This document shows, piece by piece, positions 35,596-48,932 of a stretch of DNA of 64,000 nt (the stretch's first letter is position 1; every line of letters starts with the position of its first letter). The notes beneath the pieces are model-generated. The model was given only the letters and a program-made list of their open reading frames with translations. It was not told where the DNA came from and made no database searches. This DNA comes from Hawksworthiomyces lignivorus (taxonomy: Eukaryota > Ascomycota > Sordariomycetes > Ophiostomatales > Ophiostomataceae): NCBI GenBank assembly GCA_002917075.1, contig NTMA01000067.1, positions 150,677 through 214,676 of the forward strand, written 5' to 3'. Both the position numbers and the translations under genes were made by a program.

Positions 35596-38500
35596 ATGCC
35601 TCACCCTGTCTCCTCGCCCTCCATGAACCACCAATCCCTTCCTATCCTTGTCAAGGCCGATGCTTCGGTTCCATCACAAGCCGACATAAATGCCATCCTA
35701 GGCACGGTGTTCACTGCTACTACATCAAATACCTCCATCAACGCCGCCTACAACCTTTGCGATGTCCTTCTGACCAACCCGCATGTGGGCTTCCGCGGCC
35801 TCGCCGGATATGGAGTTCTCGGAGAGATCAAAAAAGCGGCCGGCGACAAGAAGAGCGGCCTTCGGAGAGAGAGCGCGCAGAATCTACTCGGCGCCTTGTT
35901 CGAGCGGTTCCCACCTAAGCAGCCCATCAGCGAGGTGGTGTTCCTGCTGCAGGATGGCGGCATGGTAGCATGCGCTCTCGATGCCCTTGCTGACAAGGGA
36001 GCGGTCGTGCGCGATGCGGCGCAGTACGGGCTCGATGCCCTGTTTGCGCATCTGCATGCCGAGGCTCTGGTGACCGGCCTCCTGCCTGCGCTCACCGCCT
36101 ACCTGTCTAAGAAGACGGGCAAGTGGCAGGGCACCGTCGGCGCGCTGAAGCTGATGCAGAAGATGGCCGACAAGGCGAAGCTCGAGATGGGCACGACCAA
36201 GGAGGAGGCGCTGGAGAAGGACGTTCTGCGAGACACCATGGGTGCCAAGCTGGCCGGCCTGATCCCGATCGTCGAGGCCGGCATGCACGACCTCAAGACA
36301 GAGGTGGAGAAGCAGGCCGTCGTGACGATGACGTCGCTGACCACGCTGCTGTCCAACGACGACGTCGCGCCGCGCATCTCGCTGCTCATCGACACCATGC
36401 AGCACCCGTCTCCACAAACGCTCCAGAAAGCCATCCACGCCCTGGCCCACACGACGTTTGTCGCCATCGTGACGTCGCCCGTCCTGGCCCTCCTGACGCC
36501 CTTCCTCGAGCGCTCTCTCAACACACCCACGACGGCCCAGGAAGTGCTGCGCCAAACCGTGGTGATTACCGAGAACTTGACCAAGCTGGTGCACGACCCC
36601 ATCGAGGCCCGCATCTTCCTGCCAAAGCTCCAGCCCGGCGTCAAGAGCGTCGTGGAGCGGGCCTCGCTCCCCGAAGTGCGCGGGCTCGCGACGCGCGCGC
36701 TGAACGTCATGGACGTCGCCATGGCCACAGACAAGACTAACGTTGTCGAGCGGACCACGGCCGATGACGTGGCCAAGATCCTCGACGCGGAGATCAAGAA
36801 GCAACATGGCCTGGCCGGCGACCTAGAAACGTACAAGCTGCTGCGCTCGTACATCTGCACAATGATTGCCGAAGATGTGAACTACCGCTATGTCACGCGG
36901 ATATCCAGGCAGATTGCGCCGTATCTGGCACCGCTGATGAAGGACACGTCCGCAAGCGACGCTGTGGCGGCCGCTGTTGAACAGTACTACGTGGACGAGG
37001 ACCATCGCAAATTCGGCGTTCCAGAGAAGGAAGACGACGGCGAGATTGAAATTGTGAATGCCGATTTCTCCCTGGGGTACGGTGGCATGCTGCTGCTCTC
37101 GCATACCAACATGCGTCTTCTCAAGGGACACCGCTACGGCCTGGTTGGCCGCAACGGTGCCGGCAAGTCGACTCTGATGAAGAGCATTGCTGGCGGCAAG
37201 CTGGAGGGATTCCCGCCCCAAGATGTCCTGCGGACGTGCTATGTTGAGCACAACCAAGGCGAGGATGCCGAAATCAGCATTTTGGAATTTGTCTCCAAGG
37301 ATCCGACCATCGCCCAGGAGGGCCGGGAGCGGATCTCGCAGGTTCTGGCTGACTTCGGCTTCACGACCGGACCGGAGGGCCGCCAGGCGCAGAAGGTCGG
37401 TTCCCTCTCTGGCGGTTGGAAGATGAAGCTCGCCTTGGCCCGTGCCATGCTACAAAAGGCGGATGTGCTACTTCTTGACGAACCTACCAATCACCTTGAC
37501 GTCGAGAACATTGCCTGGCTTGAAAATTACCTCAAGACGAACACCGAGATCACCAGCTTGATCGTGTCCCACGACTCCGGCTTCTTGGACGAAGTCACCA
37601 CCGACATCTACCACTACGAGCCGGGCAAGAAGCTGGCCCACTACAAGGGCAACTTGGCTACCTTTGTCAAAATTCACCCAGAAGCAAAGAGCTACTACAC
37701 GCTCTCGGCCAGCCAAGTGCAGTTCAAGTTCCCGCCTCCAGGCATTTTGAGCGGCGTCAAGTCGCAGACGCGGGCCATCATCCGCATGACCAACGTCTCC
37801 TACACATATCCCAATGCCAGCAAGCCTTCGCTCTCTGACGTGTCTTGCCAGCTGAGCCTGTCGTCGCGTGTGGCCGTCATTGGCCCCAACGGCGCGGGCA
37901 AGTCGACGCTCATCAAACTGCTGACCGGTGAGGTCATCCCCTCGACTGGCAAAGTCGAGAAGCATCCCAATCTGCGAATTGGCTACATCAAGCAGCACGC
38001 TCTGGAGCACGTCGAGATGCATCTGGAGAAGACGCCCAACCAATACCTGCAGTGGCGCTATGCGCACGGCGACGACCGCGAAGTACACATGAAACAGACG
38101 CGTATGGTGTCGGACAAAGACCGCGAGCAGATGGAGAAATTTGTGGAGCTCGGCGAGGGCATGGGAAAGCGACAGATTGAGGCTCTTGTGGGTCGGCAAA
38201 AGTTCAAGAAGACCTTCCAATACGAAGTGTGAGTATTTTGCCCTTCTTTCCCTTTACCCTATTCACCATTTCGCCCTACGTATGCAAATGCTGACCTTCC
38301 CAGGAAATGGAAGAATCTGCTTCCCAAGTACAACACTCAGGTGACGCGGGAGACGCTGTCGGAGCTTGGCTTTGACAAGCTGATCCAAGAGTTCGACGAC
38401 CATGAGTCTTCGCGCGAAGGCTTGAGTTTCCGTGAGCTGCAGCCCTCTGTTATTTCTAAGCACTTTGAAGACTTGGGCTTGGATCCCGAGATTGCAAACC

Positions 38501-39057
38501 ACAACGAGATCGGCTCGCTGTCGGGTGGACAAAAGGTCAAGGTCGTGATTGCCGGAGCCATGTGGAACAACCCCCATCTGCTTGTGCTGGACGAGCCGAC
38601 CAATTTCTTGGACCGTGATTCGCTGGGTGGCCTTGCTGTCGCCATCCGCGACTTCAAGGGCGGCGTCGTGATGATCTCCCATAACGAGGAGTTTGTTGGT
38701 GCGCTGGCATCGGAGCAGTGGCACGTCGAGGCAGGCCGCGTGACTGGTCGCGGCCATGCGGCTATTTCCGTAGACAGATTCGAGGACAGCCGGCCGGGAA
38801 GCGGCATCGCGACCCCAGCTGGCATCGCCAGCCCGGGCATCTCAACTCCTGCCTTGTCTAGCGCGGTTTCTAGCGCGTTAAATAGCGGAGTAGAGGACAA
38901 CGCTGGCGGAGAGCTCAAGTTCAAGGCCAAGAAGAAGCGCAAGAAGACCAAGAAGGAGCTGAAGGAGCAGGAGGTGAGGCGGCGGCAGCGCGAGATCGTA
39001 TGGCTGAGCTCGCCCAAGGGGACGCCGAAGCCGGTGGACACAGACGACGAGGAGTAA
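35596..39057 (+). CDS. New1/Elf1-type eEF3-like ABC-F ATPase
   Basis: Exons 35596..38228 and 38304..39057 (75-nt intron) give 1128 residues. HEAT repeats fill about 40-420. ABC1 has Walker A GRNGAGKST (about 518), signature SLSGGW (about 603) and Walker B LLLDEPTNHLD (about 628). ABC2 has Walker A GPNGAGKST (about 763), an eEF3-type chromodomain-like insert (about 800-890), signature SLSGGQ (about 949) and VLDEPTNFLD. The Lys/Arg-rich tail KFKAKKKRKKTKKELK is near 1085. GRQKFKKTFQYEVKW, SREGLSFRELQPSVI and AAMWNNP-like GAMWNNP point to the New1/Elf1 group rather than canonical eEF3. New1 acts in translation termination and recycling; S. pombe Elf1 was linked to mRNA export. It lacks the Gln/Asn-rich prion segment of budding-yeast New1. 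The ATG at 35596 fits; 35623 is possible. Confidence 0.92.
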
Positions 39058-39523
39058 AATGGATAGGAAGAAGATTAGATAATGCTGTGTTGGTCACTGA
39101 TTCTAGATGGCTCATGGGGTGTGATTTGTGGAGGCAGTTGGTTTATGATAACCGAGGATTTGTCCAATGTTTCTAGCCTGCAACTTTTTTTTTTTTTTTC
39201 TTTCTTTTCTTGATTTCGGGGATGCATATAGATGGTACGCACCAATGGTCTCAACCATTTTTCATTTTCATAGACATATTATTATATCACGCCTAAGAAT
39301 AGACAAAATTGAGTTCGAAATGTTTCCACTGCATAAACATAAATGGGTCGGATATGTGGGGTATCGTGAAATTTGGGTTTGGCTTCAATTGCCTGTAATC
39401 TGGATTACTCCGCGCTGGGTTCGTTTCCACGATGATTCTGCGTATCTCTACGCTATAACTTTTCTGCGATATTGGCTTAGCTACCAATCACTCTGTGTCG
39501 ACGGAGAGAAAAGTAAAACGCCG

Positions 39524-39559
<36 letters not shown>

Positions 39560-41006
39560 CTTTTTGTTCTTAAGACCCTGGCTAAAGTGCCTGTCGTTCC
39601 GTTGATCATAAAAGTGCACAGCCTCTGATCTACGGGTTCACCCAGTTAATTTTGGTTGAAGTTTCCCGGATAATGGGAGTAGCGAGAAGCGGAAATTATC
39701 TGATTGTGATGGGAATGAACAGAGACAGATCTTAGAAAAAGAATTTCATATTCATCCATTTCCGGCATATCCAGGACTCCTCCTCCGTAGTACACATAGA
39801 CGTAGAAAGTCCGTCTCGCCATAATGTGCTCCGGAAGAGTAGTTGCGATGGGCATCGCTCGTACACGCTCGCACAATCTCGCAGCGCAAAACATTTCACA
39901 GCAAACGTCGGCGTCTGGAATAAAGCACAGAGCTGGCCAGGGGTAAAAAGCAGGGTCTTCTCAATTGTCAGAGATATTTGTGGGGCCCCCTTTTTGGTCC
40001 TTTGCTTTTGGCTCTCAAGCGGTTGGGAGACTTTTCCGCCTCCTGCAACTGGCCAATCAAAGAATATGGCCGTACTCCCACTCCCTTGCAAGATATGCTA
40101 TCATTTTTTGTTTAATTTTGCAAAGTCTTGTCATGGCCTGCCCAAGGGCAGGAGGTCACATTTCGTTGAATACCACGCAACATAACTGCCTGGAGAACTG
40201 GCACGCGTAGTGAAACTCTAGCCCGTGTAAGGATAGTATGGTTTTGCTCGCCTCTCTTTACTGATAACAAGCACTGCGCAAATACATCCAAAGAGTAGGG
40301 AGCCCGCTGTTGTGCCATGTAATTTGCTCAGAGATGGCAAACTCGGGTACCTTGCAGGAAACTCTACATACATAGAGACCCCCCCTATTTCGTGCTGTGG
40401 GTTGATTCGACCAGTCTTTTATCTCCTCACGATCGACGTGCCAAGACTTCTCTCAATTTTCTTATCATTTCCGTTTCCTCTCGTTTTCTTCTTTCCATCT
40501 TTTTGAGCGTCTTTCGGTTTCCATGTTCGAGGAGCTTGCCTGGATTTACCTGTTTGCGATCCTAAAGATCTGCTCCGTCTCGTGAACTGCCATCAGACAT
40601 ACTGCTTTGGTGTCCTCTCTTTTGCTCTCACGCTTCTGAAGGAAGCATTTACACTCTTTACATTGCTCATAGAGCTCTTAGCCACACGAGGCTTTGGAGC
40701 CTGCGATCCTGCCTTGAACGCGCTTTTCGTTTCTAATATTCTCACTAATCGTCTTGGCTTGGTATCACCTTAATATTCGTCTTTCTTAGCAAGACTTCTT
40801 TTTTTCCGGCTTGAGGCCATTTTTAACTTCGTTCTTTTTCACCTGCATCTTCGCTAGTTTCGAAGGCAACGTGGTTACATCCTATTGCAAACAGGCAATA
40901 TCACAACCGTCCTTTATTTGATAGTGGTTGTACTGATACTTTCTTTGCACTACTTGTCCAACGAACGCCATCCGATTTAGGAACAATATCTCAAAGAGAC
41001 ACTGAA
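39058..41006. other. Intergenic region before the Crh-type gene
   Basis: 1.95 kb with no supported gene. It carries a 33-base T run (39527-39559) and T/C-rich leader sequence at 40430-40510 and 40780-40870 before the CRH-type start. Confidence 0.45.
39527..39559 (+). repeat. T33 homopolymer
   Basis: An uninterrupted run of 33 T bases in non-coding DNA, preceded by ccgagc and followed by ctttttg. Confidence 0.9.
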
Positions 41007-42814
41007 ATGGCGAGACTATTCTTCTCTGCTGCTGCGGCGCTGTTGGCGCTCTATGCCAACACTGTTTCTGCGCAGGTCACCACGTCCTGTCAGCCGCTAG
41101 ACACGGCAGGATGTCCAGCAGACCCGGCATTTAGCATGGACTACACCTTCATGTTCAACTCCACACCATCAGGTAGTTTTTGGGAGACGACCGCTGGCGC
41201 CGTACCGTATTCGCCCACAGATGGTGCAACTTTCACCATCAACAAGCAAGGTGACTCGCCCACCATCCGTACAGCATTCTACATCTTTTTCGGCCGTGTT
41301 GAGGTTTTCATGAAAGCCGCCAGCGGGACCGGTATCATCTCGTCTGTCATGTTCCTGAGCGACGATCTCGACGAGATCGACTGGGAATTCATGGGTGGTA
41401 ATACCTCGTTTGTCGAGACAAACTACTTCGGGAAAGGCCGGCAAGACTTCAATAACGCTATCTACTACCCTGTGAAAGGCGGCATTTTGGATGATTACCA
41501 CAACTACACCACGGTCTGGACGAACTCGTCTCTGGACTACTACGTCGACGGCACCAAAGTCCGCACCCTGCTGCCGAGAAATGCGAACAACACGAACAAC
41601 TATCCGCAGACGCCTATGCGCATCTCCCTCGGCATCTGGGCTGGCGGTGACCCGACCTTGCCCGTAGGCACCCGCCAGTGGGCTGGTGGCGACACCGACT
41701 ACACCAAGGGGCCGTTTAATATGTACGTCCGCAGCACACGCGTCACCGATTACAGTTCTGGAAAAGAGTATTCGTACGGCGATCACACCGGCTCCTGGCA
41801 GAGCATCAAAATCACACAGTAAGTAACCAGCACCGCGTCCTTTTTTGCAGCCCCTTTATTGCTGCACAGGCGTGCTAATCCTTGCATAGGGGCAACTCAA
41901 CCGCCGTCCAGGCGATGAACGCAAAGCCCTCAGAGACTCTGTCGGACAAGTGGAACAACCTGTCGCCTGTCGCGCACACGGCAATCTATGCGTCGGCCGC
42001 GGGCGTGGGTGCCATCCTCGCTGCCCTTGCGATATACTACTGCATCAAGCAGCGCCGCCGCGGCGCCGAGGAGCACCGCCTCTACGAGGAGCGGCTCGCC
42101 CGCGAGCGCATGGAGCTGGAGCAGTTCAAGAAGGCGGGCATCGATCCCGATGGCCTGACTGTCGCAAACACCGAGTACAACGCGCGCGACATGGCCAAGG
42201 ACGGCACCGTCTACGGCAACGGCTACAACGTGCCGCAGTCGCCTGCCTCGTCGAGCGACCTGGCCAATGAGAAGGCGTGGGGCGCGGCCGCCGTGGGCGG
42301 CACCGCCGCAGGCGTTACCGCTGCCGCTGCCATGCGCAGCCCAATGCCGCTGCTACACGACGGCGCCCAGAGCCCGCGGATCGTCAGCCCCGGCCCGCGC
42401 AGTCCGCAGAGCCCCCACGGCGACCACGACTACAACCTCCCCTACGGCGCAAATGCGGCTGGTCCCCAGAGCCGCATGCAGTCACCTGCGCCCATGAATG
42501 GCGGTCCTGGCATGCCTCCGAGCTACTCGCATCTGGCGAACCAGTCGAACGCGCCTGCCCGAAGCTTCTCGACACCGAATGCTCCAATGCGGGCCGGCAG
42601 CGCCTCCCCTGGTCCGGGCATGGCGCGCACACAGAGTCCATCGCCGTACACGTCGTCCATGGGCGGCTCGGCACCGCCGCCGCGGAGCTATACCGCAGAT
42701 CCATGGCAGCAGGGACGTAGCAATATGGGCAACCCCGGCGGGTATGGTGGAAACGGACCCAACTACAATAACAATGGCTTTGGTGGTGGTCATGACAATA
42801 ATTACTGGCGGTAG
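41007..42814 (+). CDS. Crh-type GH16 chitin-glucan transglycosylase with TM tail
   Basis: Exons 41007..41818 and 41890..42814 (71-nt intron) give 578 residues. A signal peptide (about 1-22, ending VSAQ) leads to a GH16 domain with the Crh catalytic motif DEIDWEF (nucleophile about E123, Asp 125, acid/base about E127), FFGRVEVFMKAA, ETNYFGKGRQD, YTTVWTNSSLDYYVDG and ISLGIWAGGDPT. Crh enzymes join chitin to beta-1,6- or beta-1,3-glucan in the wall. Instead of a GPI signal, a transmembrane helix (about 301-324) is followed by a ~250-residue cytosolic tail: a charged EEHRLYEERLARERMEL helix, then Pro/Ser/Gly/Asn-rich low complexity ending NNYWR. Yeast Crh proteins are GPI-anchored, so this is the filamentous-type variant. 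It converges with the GH3 gene. Confidence 0.93.
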
Positions 42815-43244
42815 TTCGTATGGGTGTTACGTAGCGTCTAGAGAGTAATGCATGCTGGGATCATGCGAAATACAGATGATATACAGCCATTGATTTTTCT
42901 GATTTTCTGTTAGAGCACTTGTCTTCCGTGTCTAATTCCCACTTTCGATACCTTTTTTTTTGGAAATTTATTTATTCTTCTATGAGATGCATGCGTACTT
43001 TACCCGTTTGATGTCAATCCCACATACCTTGCCAAAACACTCCAGCCCAGCAGGCCAACCGGTATGCTGTGCAACACCATCTTATCCCCAAAAAGCAAAC
43101 AAACAAACAAAGCCAGCATCGCGACAATAATGTGATATGGTATTCATGTGCTAATAATGCAATCTTATTAATCAATACGCGCTACTATGGTACAATAATC
43201 CAATTCCTCGCTATCGAAAAAAAGCCCAAATAACACCACAAATA
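42815..43244. other. Intergenic gap between convergent wall genes
   Basis: 430 bp holding both 3' untranslated regions; T-rich near 42950, with an aacaaacaaacaa run near 43100. No gene is seen. Confidence 0.45.
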
Positions 43245-46200
43245 TTACCATGAAATTACTAGCGGCAAGTCCTTCGAACTCTGCCCGACAAAGAATCGAT
43301 ACTGGCCGCCTGTCACCAGAACCCAATTCTGCCGCTGGATGTCCCAGTAGCTGAGGTCTCGCCTCGTGAGATTGAACATGACGGTTTGCGTCTCTGCTGT
43401 CTGCAGCAGCGGCTTCTCAAAGCCGCGCAGCACCTTGACAGGGAAGTCGACCCCGGCTGCGTCCGCAGCGTTTTCGGGGTATGCAACATAGAGCTGCACG
43501 ACGGCCTGGCCATCGCGCGCTCCGATATTTTGCACATTCACGGACACCGTCACGTAGGTAGCCCAGAGATCTGGGTTTCCGCCTTCGTCGCCACCGGCGC
43601 CAGAGGGTGGCTGCGATACATCGTAGCCGTCTGGGTAAGGGTAGGGTTTGGAGACCAGGTCATCAATCGAGTCAAGATACGGGTAGACGTATTTCTTGAG
43701 GCGGCGGAAGCCGGCTGGGAACAACGAGTCTTTCGCGTCCGGCAGGGTATTGTCGTAGTCCGGGGGCGGGGCGGCTGCCGACGGGCGAGGGGCAGGAAGT
43801 GCTGTCTTTGAGCTGACGGCGCTCAGGATCGTCAAGTTGCTTAGCTCGAACGTAGTGTACGATAGGCCATAGCCAAATTCGAAGCGCGGCGCAATCTGAT
43901 ATTTGTCGAAGTGCCTGTAGTCGACGTAGAGGCCCTCGCTGAAGTCCTGCTGCGGCACGACGCCGTTGGGAAGGTACATGACCTTGGCGCCGGGGCCGTA
44001 GTCGTCGAGAGAGCGGCCGATGGTGTACGGCAGCTTGCCGCTGGGGTTGGCGCGGCCGAACAGAACATCGGCCAGGGCATTTCCACTCTCCTGCCCAGGC
44101 AAGTGCGCGTGCAGCACTGCTTTCACATTGGGCAGGTCAATCCATCGCTCCATGACGACGGGACCCACGGCGTGAATCACCACAATGACCTCGCCACTGC
44201 CGCGGCCACACCGGTCTGCTACGGTATACACAAGGTCGTCGCCGCCCTTCTGCAACAATAGGTCGTTGCGGTCGCCGCCGATCCCGCCCCAGGCCAAGAA
44301 GCCCTCGCCAGAGTCGGCGTTGGCAAAGACGATGCACACGTCGAGGTCCGCTAGGACGGTGGGAGACACGGCACTGTTCGACAGGTGCCGGACCAGCTCA
44401 ACTTTGGACGCGTCAAAGCCGGCGACCAGTGCGTCTACAGGTGTCACCAGGTACGGGAATTCGACGGCACCCGACCCCCACCCCGAGCCGAGCGTGCCCT
44501 GATTGCAGCCACGGTCTTTGCAGAAGTTGGGGCCTTGGCCTTGGCCGGCATCTTCGCCAAAGATGCCGATCTTGACCTTGGGGCTCGGCGCCTCTGTTGT
44601 CTCTTTCGAGGCGTGGCCGGATTTCAGGACGCGGCCTTTTGAGCCAGTTCGGCCATCTTCGCCGATGGGAAGGGTGCTGTCGTCATTTTTTAAAAGCACG
44701 ATGCCCTCCACAGCAATGTCGCGTGCCACAGATGAATGGTTGCCTTGGACATTAACAAACTGGTTCACCTCGACTACCTCCTGCGGAGATGGACTGCCCG
44801 GCGAGAGAACGCCAGTCCTGTTGTTCGTCCACGACGAAAAATTGGGCCTGTCGCCGGTATAGAAAGACGACGTATCCTGGCCCATCTGGTACCAGGCAGC
44901 CACAATGCGCGTGACCATGTCGTTCAAGCGGTCGAGCGGAACAGACCCATTCAGGACGGAGCGGGTCAGCTCCGGACCCCACAGAGACAGGCCGTTCTGC
45001 CAGCGCAGGCCGTCTCCGGGCATGGTCATGTCGAGGCCAGCCAGAGCTGTTGACACGCCGGAGCGCTGGGCGAGCCTGCAGGCGCCGTTAGTATTTAAGA
45101 ACCGTAAAAAGGTTAAGCAATAGAGAAGAACAAGAAAAAGAGAAAAAGAAAACGTACCAGTCAGACATGACGAAGCCCTGGAAGCCCATCTCGTCTTTGA
45201 GAATGCCGTTCAGCAGCTTGGAGTTGCCGCAGGAGTAGCTGTTGTTCACCATGTTGTAGCTGCACATGACGCTGGCGACGCCGGCCTTGACAGCGTCGCC
45301 AAAGGGCCAGGTGTAGAGCTCGTGCAGCGTGCGGTCGTCGATGTTGGCGCTCAGCGCGTGCGGAAGGCCCCACTCGTAGGGCTGGCGGAAGTGCTCCTGC
45401 TCGTTGGCGACAAAGTGCTTCACGGTGGCCATGACGCCCTGGTCCTGGATGCCGCGGATAGTCTGGGCGCCGGCGATGCCCTGGAGGTAGGGGTCAGCGC
45501 CGAAGCCCTCCCAGTTGCGGCCGCCGGCGGGCATGCGGCCCAGGGGACCGACGCAGGGGCCGAGAAGCGCGTGGACACCCTTGGCGCGGGCCTCCTCGGC
45601 GTGGACTCTGCCGTGGGCGTACATGAGGGCGCGGTTCCAGGTGGCGCCGACGGTGACGCCGGCGGGCAGGGCGGTGCTGTTGTCGGCGAAGCGGATGCCC
45701 AGGGGCCCGTCCTGCAGGTTGAGCTGGGGGAAGCCGACGTGAACGGCGGGCCCGTTGGTGCCGACGGCCAGGCCCATCTGCCAGCCGGTGCCCGTGGTGA
45801 CGTTGACCTTCTCGGCCAGCGTCATGCGGCGGACCATGTCGGCGGCCTTGGCGTAGCTGGCCGCCCAGGAGCGCGTAGTGCCGCCGCGCGGCGTCGGGTA
45901 CCAGGGCGGCGACTGGCCGTAGGCGGGCTCCTCGCCGATCTTCTTGTAGACGAAGCCGCCGCCGGCGGCTATGAAGAGAAAGAGGATACCGCCGGCGACT
46001 AGGGCGATGACGCAGCACCGCGAGCGGGACCACCGCCGCGGCAGGCAGGTCGTCGGCCGCCAGCGCAGCCCGCGGGCGCCCGCGCGGCGGCCGTCGTCGG
46101 CTGTGGAAAAGGCTTCGACGCGGTCGGCGGCGAGGAACTCGGTGGCATCAATGTCGGACTCCTCGTGGTCGCTGTCGTCGAACTCGGACGAGGAGCGGCC

Positions 46201-46248
46201 AGCCTCCCTGCTCGACGGCGAGAGAAGGCCGCGTTTGGAAGGATCCAT
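43245..46248 (-). CDS. Membrane-anchored GH3 beta-glucosidase
   Basis: Exons 46248..45158 and 45075..43245 (82-nt intron, ctaac branch) give 973 residues. An acidic cytosolic N-terminus (SSEFDDSDHEESDIDATEF) is followed by one transmembrane helix at about 78-101, so it is type II, as in the bglE/bglF group of Aspergillus. The GH3 N domain has LNLQDGPLGIRF, ATWNRALMYAHGR, GPLGRMPAGGRNWEGFGADPYL, KHFVANEQEH and VMSDW, whose Asp (about 363) is the nucleophile, split from its Trp by the intron. The GH3 C domain and a fibronectin-III-like end (VTVSVNVQNIGARDG, VLRGFEK, YRFFVGQSSKDLPL) follow. A ~80-residue Pro/Asp-rich insert precedes the Fn3 part. It should split terminal beta-glucosyl units at the cell surface. 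Third-position G+C is very high, creating long antisense frames. Confidence 0.93.
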
Positions 46249-48932
46249 CTCGCTTCGGCGAGGACAAAGGTAGTGGGAGTGGCAAACCCCGCCTGTCTGC
46301 TACTCTGTGATGATTTGGGTCAAGAGACGTTTCCAAAGACAATGCCCACCTCGCCGTGTTCTAGCCAGAACTCAAGGGGGGAAGTGCCGCCTAATAAATT
46401 GAGAGGCAAGCGTGCGTCGGTAATGTCAAACTAGCTCATCCCCCTCCAGAGATGCAATAGAAGAATGCCAAACTGTTGTGTCCAAAAAAGCCGTCCTCGA
46501 CGATCTTTCGAATGCGTCGTAGCTCTACATGAACTGAAGCTTTGTTGAAATGATCGTAAAGCTTGCGGTAGGCACTTCGCTAGGCCAGGAGAATGCAGTT
46601 AAGATAGGCCTTTTCGCACGGGAGGACCCGCTGAGAGATCGGAGCTATCGTTAGACACTGAAGCCCCTATGCATTATGAAACGATCCAATTGGGAGTGCA
46701 GACAGGCTGTGTTTCTGCCTGAGGCTGCCAAGCCCTCAGCTGACTCTCCGTTTTGGGACGACTTGGCCCAACTGCCTCTCCAAAATGCAACCTGATCCGC
46801 CTGCATTGTCCCAATCAACCGCACAACCCGCGGGCGTTGAAATGCGAATATTCTTGGTCAAAATATTATTATTCGCTAATATCATGACGAAATCGGCACC
46901 TTTGATTTTTTGGAGGCGATATCGGTGTTGAGCTATGCTGGAAGTAAGAGATCGCCAAGACTGAGCCTGCTAATAGCCAGACACATCAACAGCGATGCAA
47001 CCACGCCAGCGGTAGCCACACTAAAACCATAGCCATGGTGCCTGGATCAAAGTTGCAAAGACATGGGACGAAAAAGAGAGAGTCGAATCTTGCAGTCAAG
47101 AGTGAAGATATGCAATTCAGCGAATTGATTTCGAACTACAGACATCGAGTAACCGTATCAAATGAACCTCACTGTACCCTTCTATATGTCTCAAGAGGTG
47201 CTGTAAACTGTGGTAGACTCTGATCACACATCGTGCAGTCGGCCAGGTCCTGAAGCGCAGCAGTCGCCCCGGCATTTTCACTTACAAAGAGGTGCAAGGG
47301 TTGCGATAGAAGATACGGGAGATGTGGTAAAAACGACCTGCGATTGGAACTAGAAAAACTACGTCGATCAATGCAGAGGATAATCAGGGGACAGAAGGAG
47401 AAGAGAAGAAAAGATCATTGAAGACGAGAAACCATTTTTGACATTGCAGAATGACTGAACATAAAACCCCACAACTTTAGCTATCACGGCGTGCTGACAG
47501 GAACAAGCTTCGAAGGGGGGGGGGGGGGGGGCAAATGAGCACCAGTGGATTGGATTACTGCTAATAATAGCCTAAACAGCCTGCTTAGTAGCAGCAACCC
47601 AAGAGCTGGTCTGGCTTATCGCGTCGGACAATGCCAGCTTTCTTCCCCACCAGAATGTCCGCAACTGAGTGAACCTATGAAAAGCAAATAGGACAGCGTT
47701 TCTCAAAAACACCTCTGAGCTCAGCTCTGCATCTGAATGTCCTCGGGAAGAAATTCGTTATGTGTATGAGCTGCTGTGCACATGTTGTGTCTTTCTTTCT
47801 CGTCGGACTCGGAATTCACTAGCAGAAAATAGCTCTTTGTCCGGCACGACCTGGGAGTCCAAAAAAAAAAAATGTTGGGTGATAATTATAGATATGTATT
47901 TTATGGAAACTATCTAGAGGCTACGAAGTATTACAGTTTTTCTCAGAAATGTGCAGTGATGAGAACACGCAAAGCAAAAGCTCTAATCAGTCAAAGAGGC
48001 ATAAATACAGCATCAACGATAATGTTGCAGTGATCCTATGTTATAAAAGCCAGCCAATATTTGAGATCCTTGTTTCAACGAAAATATTCATTAAACCACA
48101 ATGAATTGCTTCCTGAGAATGAGAACATTTAGCAAAATAAGACAGAGAGGACAGTTGTTGTGGACCCAAGGTAGCTTAACGTGAAACGTTGCCGGACGTC
48201 CAGATTACCCGTCAAGTCCGGCGCATCCCAGTGAGCGAACAAGCCGAAATAGGGAGACCAGAGTTCGTTCCAAGACATTGTGGTGTAAGTGACGGACACT
48301 GCACAATTGGTAACTCATCACAGATCGCCATCATTTGCTCGCCGCCACATATCGATATCTCTGTGTTATTTGGAAATACTGAAGACTCGAGACACAACTC
48401 AAATCTACAAAATAGATTGACCTTTATCCTTGTCATCAAATAATTTCCTAGCCTTTTGGCTTCTTTGTTTAGGACAGCACTGCTTAGGCAATGTTCCTTC
48501 ATATTTGCATCCTAGAATGGGGTCGCCACGTCCGGCCACCCAAAACGTAGCTAATGGCCTTCTCCAATATCGTCCGACGGACGTAGATTCTCCATGGTCC
48601 ACTATTATTTGGTTGACACATGGAGCATAGCTTTGTTAGACAAGAATGCGAAAATATATAAATGCCAATGGAGACCCGTGGAGGGCTCAGTCCGGTGACA
48701 AAAGTCAGCCGCACTACAGTTTACTTTGATTCAAGTACTTTGTTGTACTGGACTTCTCTTGTCGCTTCTTGTGCCTGCCTTCTCTACTGCTCTTTGGCTG
48801 CAAACCGCCGCGCTGGCTAGCTTCATTGATTATCTCATACAGGCTTTCTTGAGTCTGTACCGTTCGCTGTTCCGTGCCATTCGGTCATCGCCTCCTCCGC
48901 CCCCTAAAACCGACTTCCGGACAACCACCAAA
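46249..48932. promoter_or_regulatory. Divergent promoter region of the GH3 and THN reductase genes
   Basis: 2.7 kb with no supported gene. It contains a G17 run (47515-47531) and a TATATAAA box at 48655-48662, about 270 bp before the THN reductase ATG. The frame upstream of that ATG is open but lacks an ATG. Confidence 0.5.
47515..47531 (+). repeat. G17 homopolymer
   Basis: Seventeen consecutive G bases between cgaa and caaatg in non-coding DNA. Runs of G this long are rare beside the many T runs here and can fold as a quadruplex. Confidence 0.85.

Noticed and set aside
35884..36807. Long open frame antisense to the New1/Elf1 gene
   Set aside because: It mirrors the high third-position G+C of the real gene; the translation has no domain and the sense strand is clearly coding.
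45322..46002. 226-codon frame opposite the GH3 gene
   Set aside because: Low-complexity Gly/Ala/Val translation caused by codon bias of the GH3 exon.
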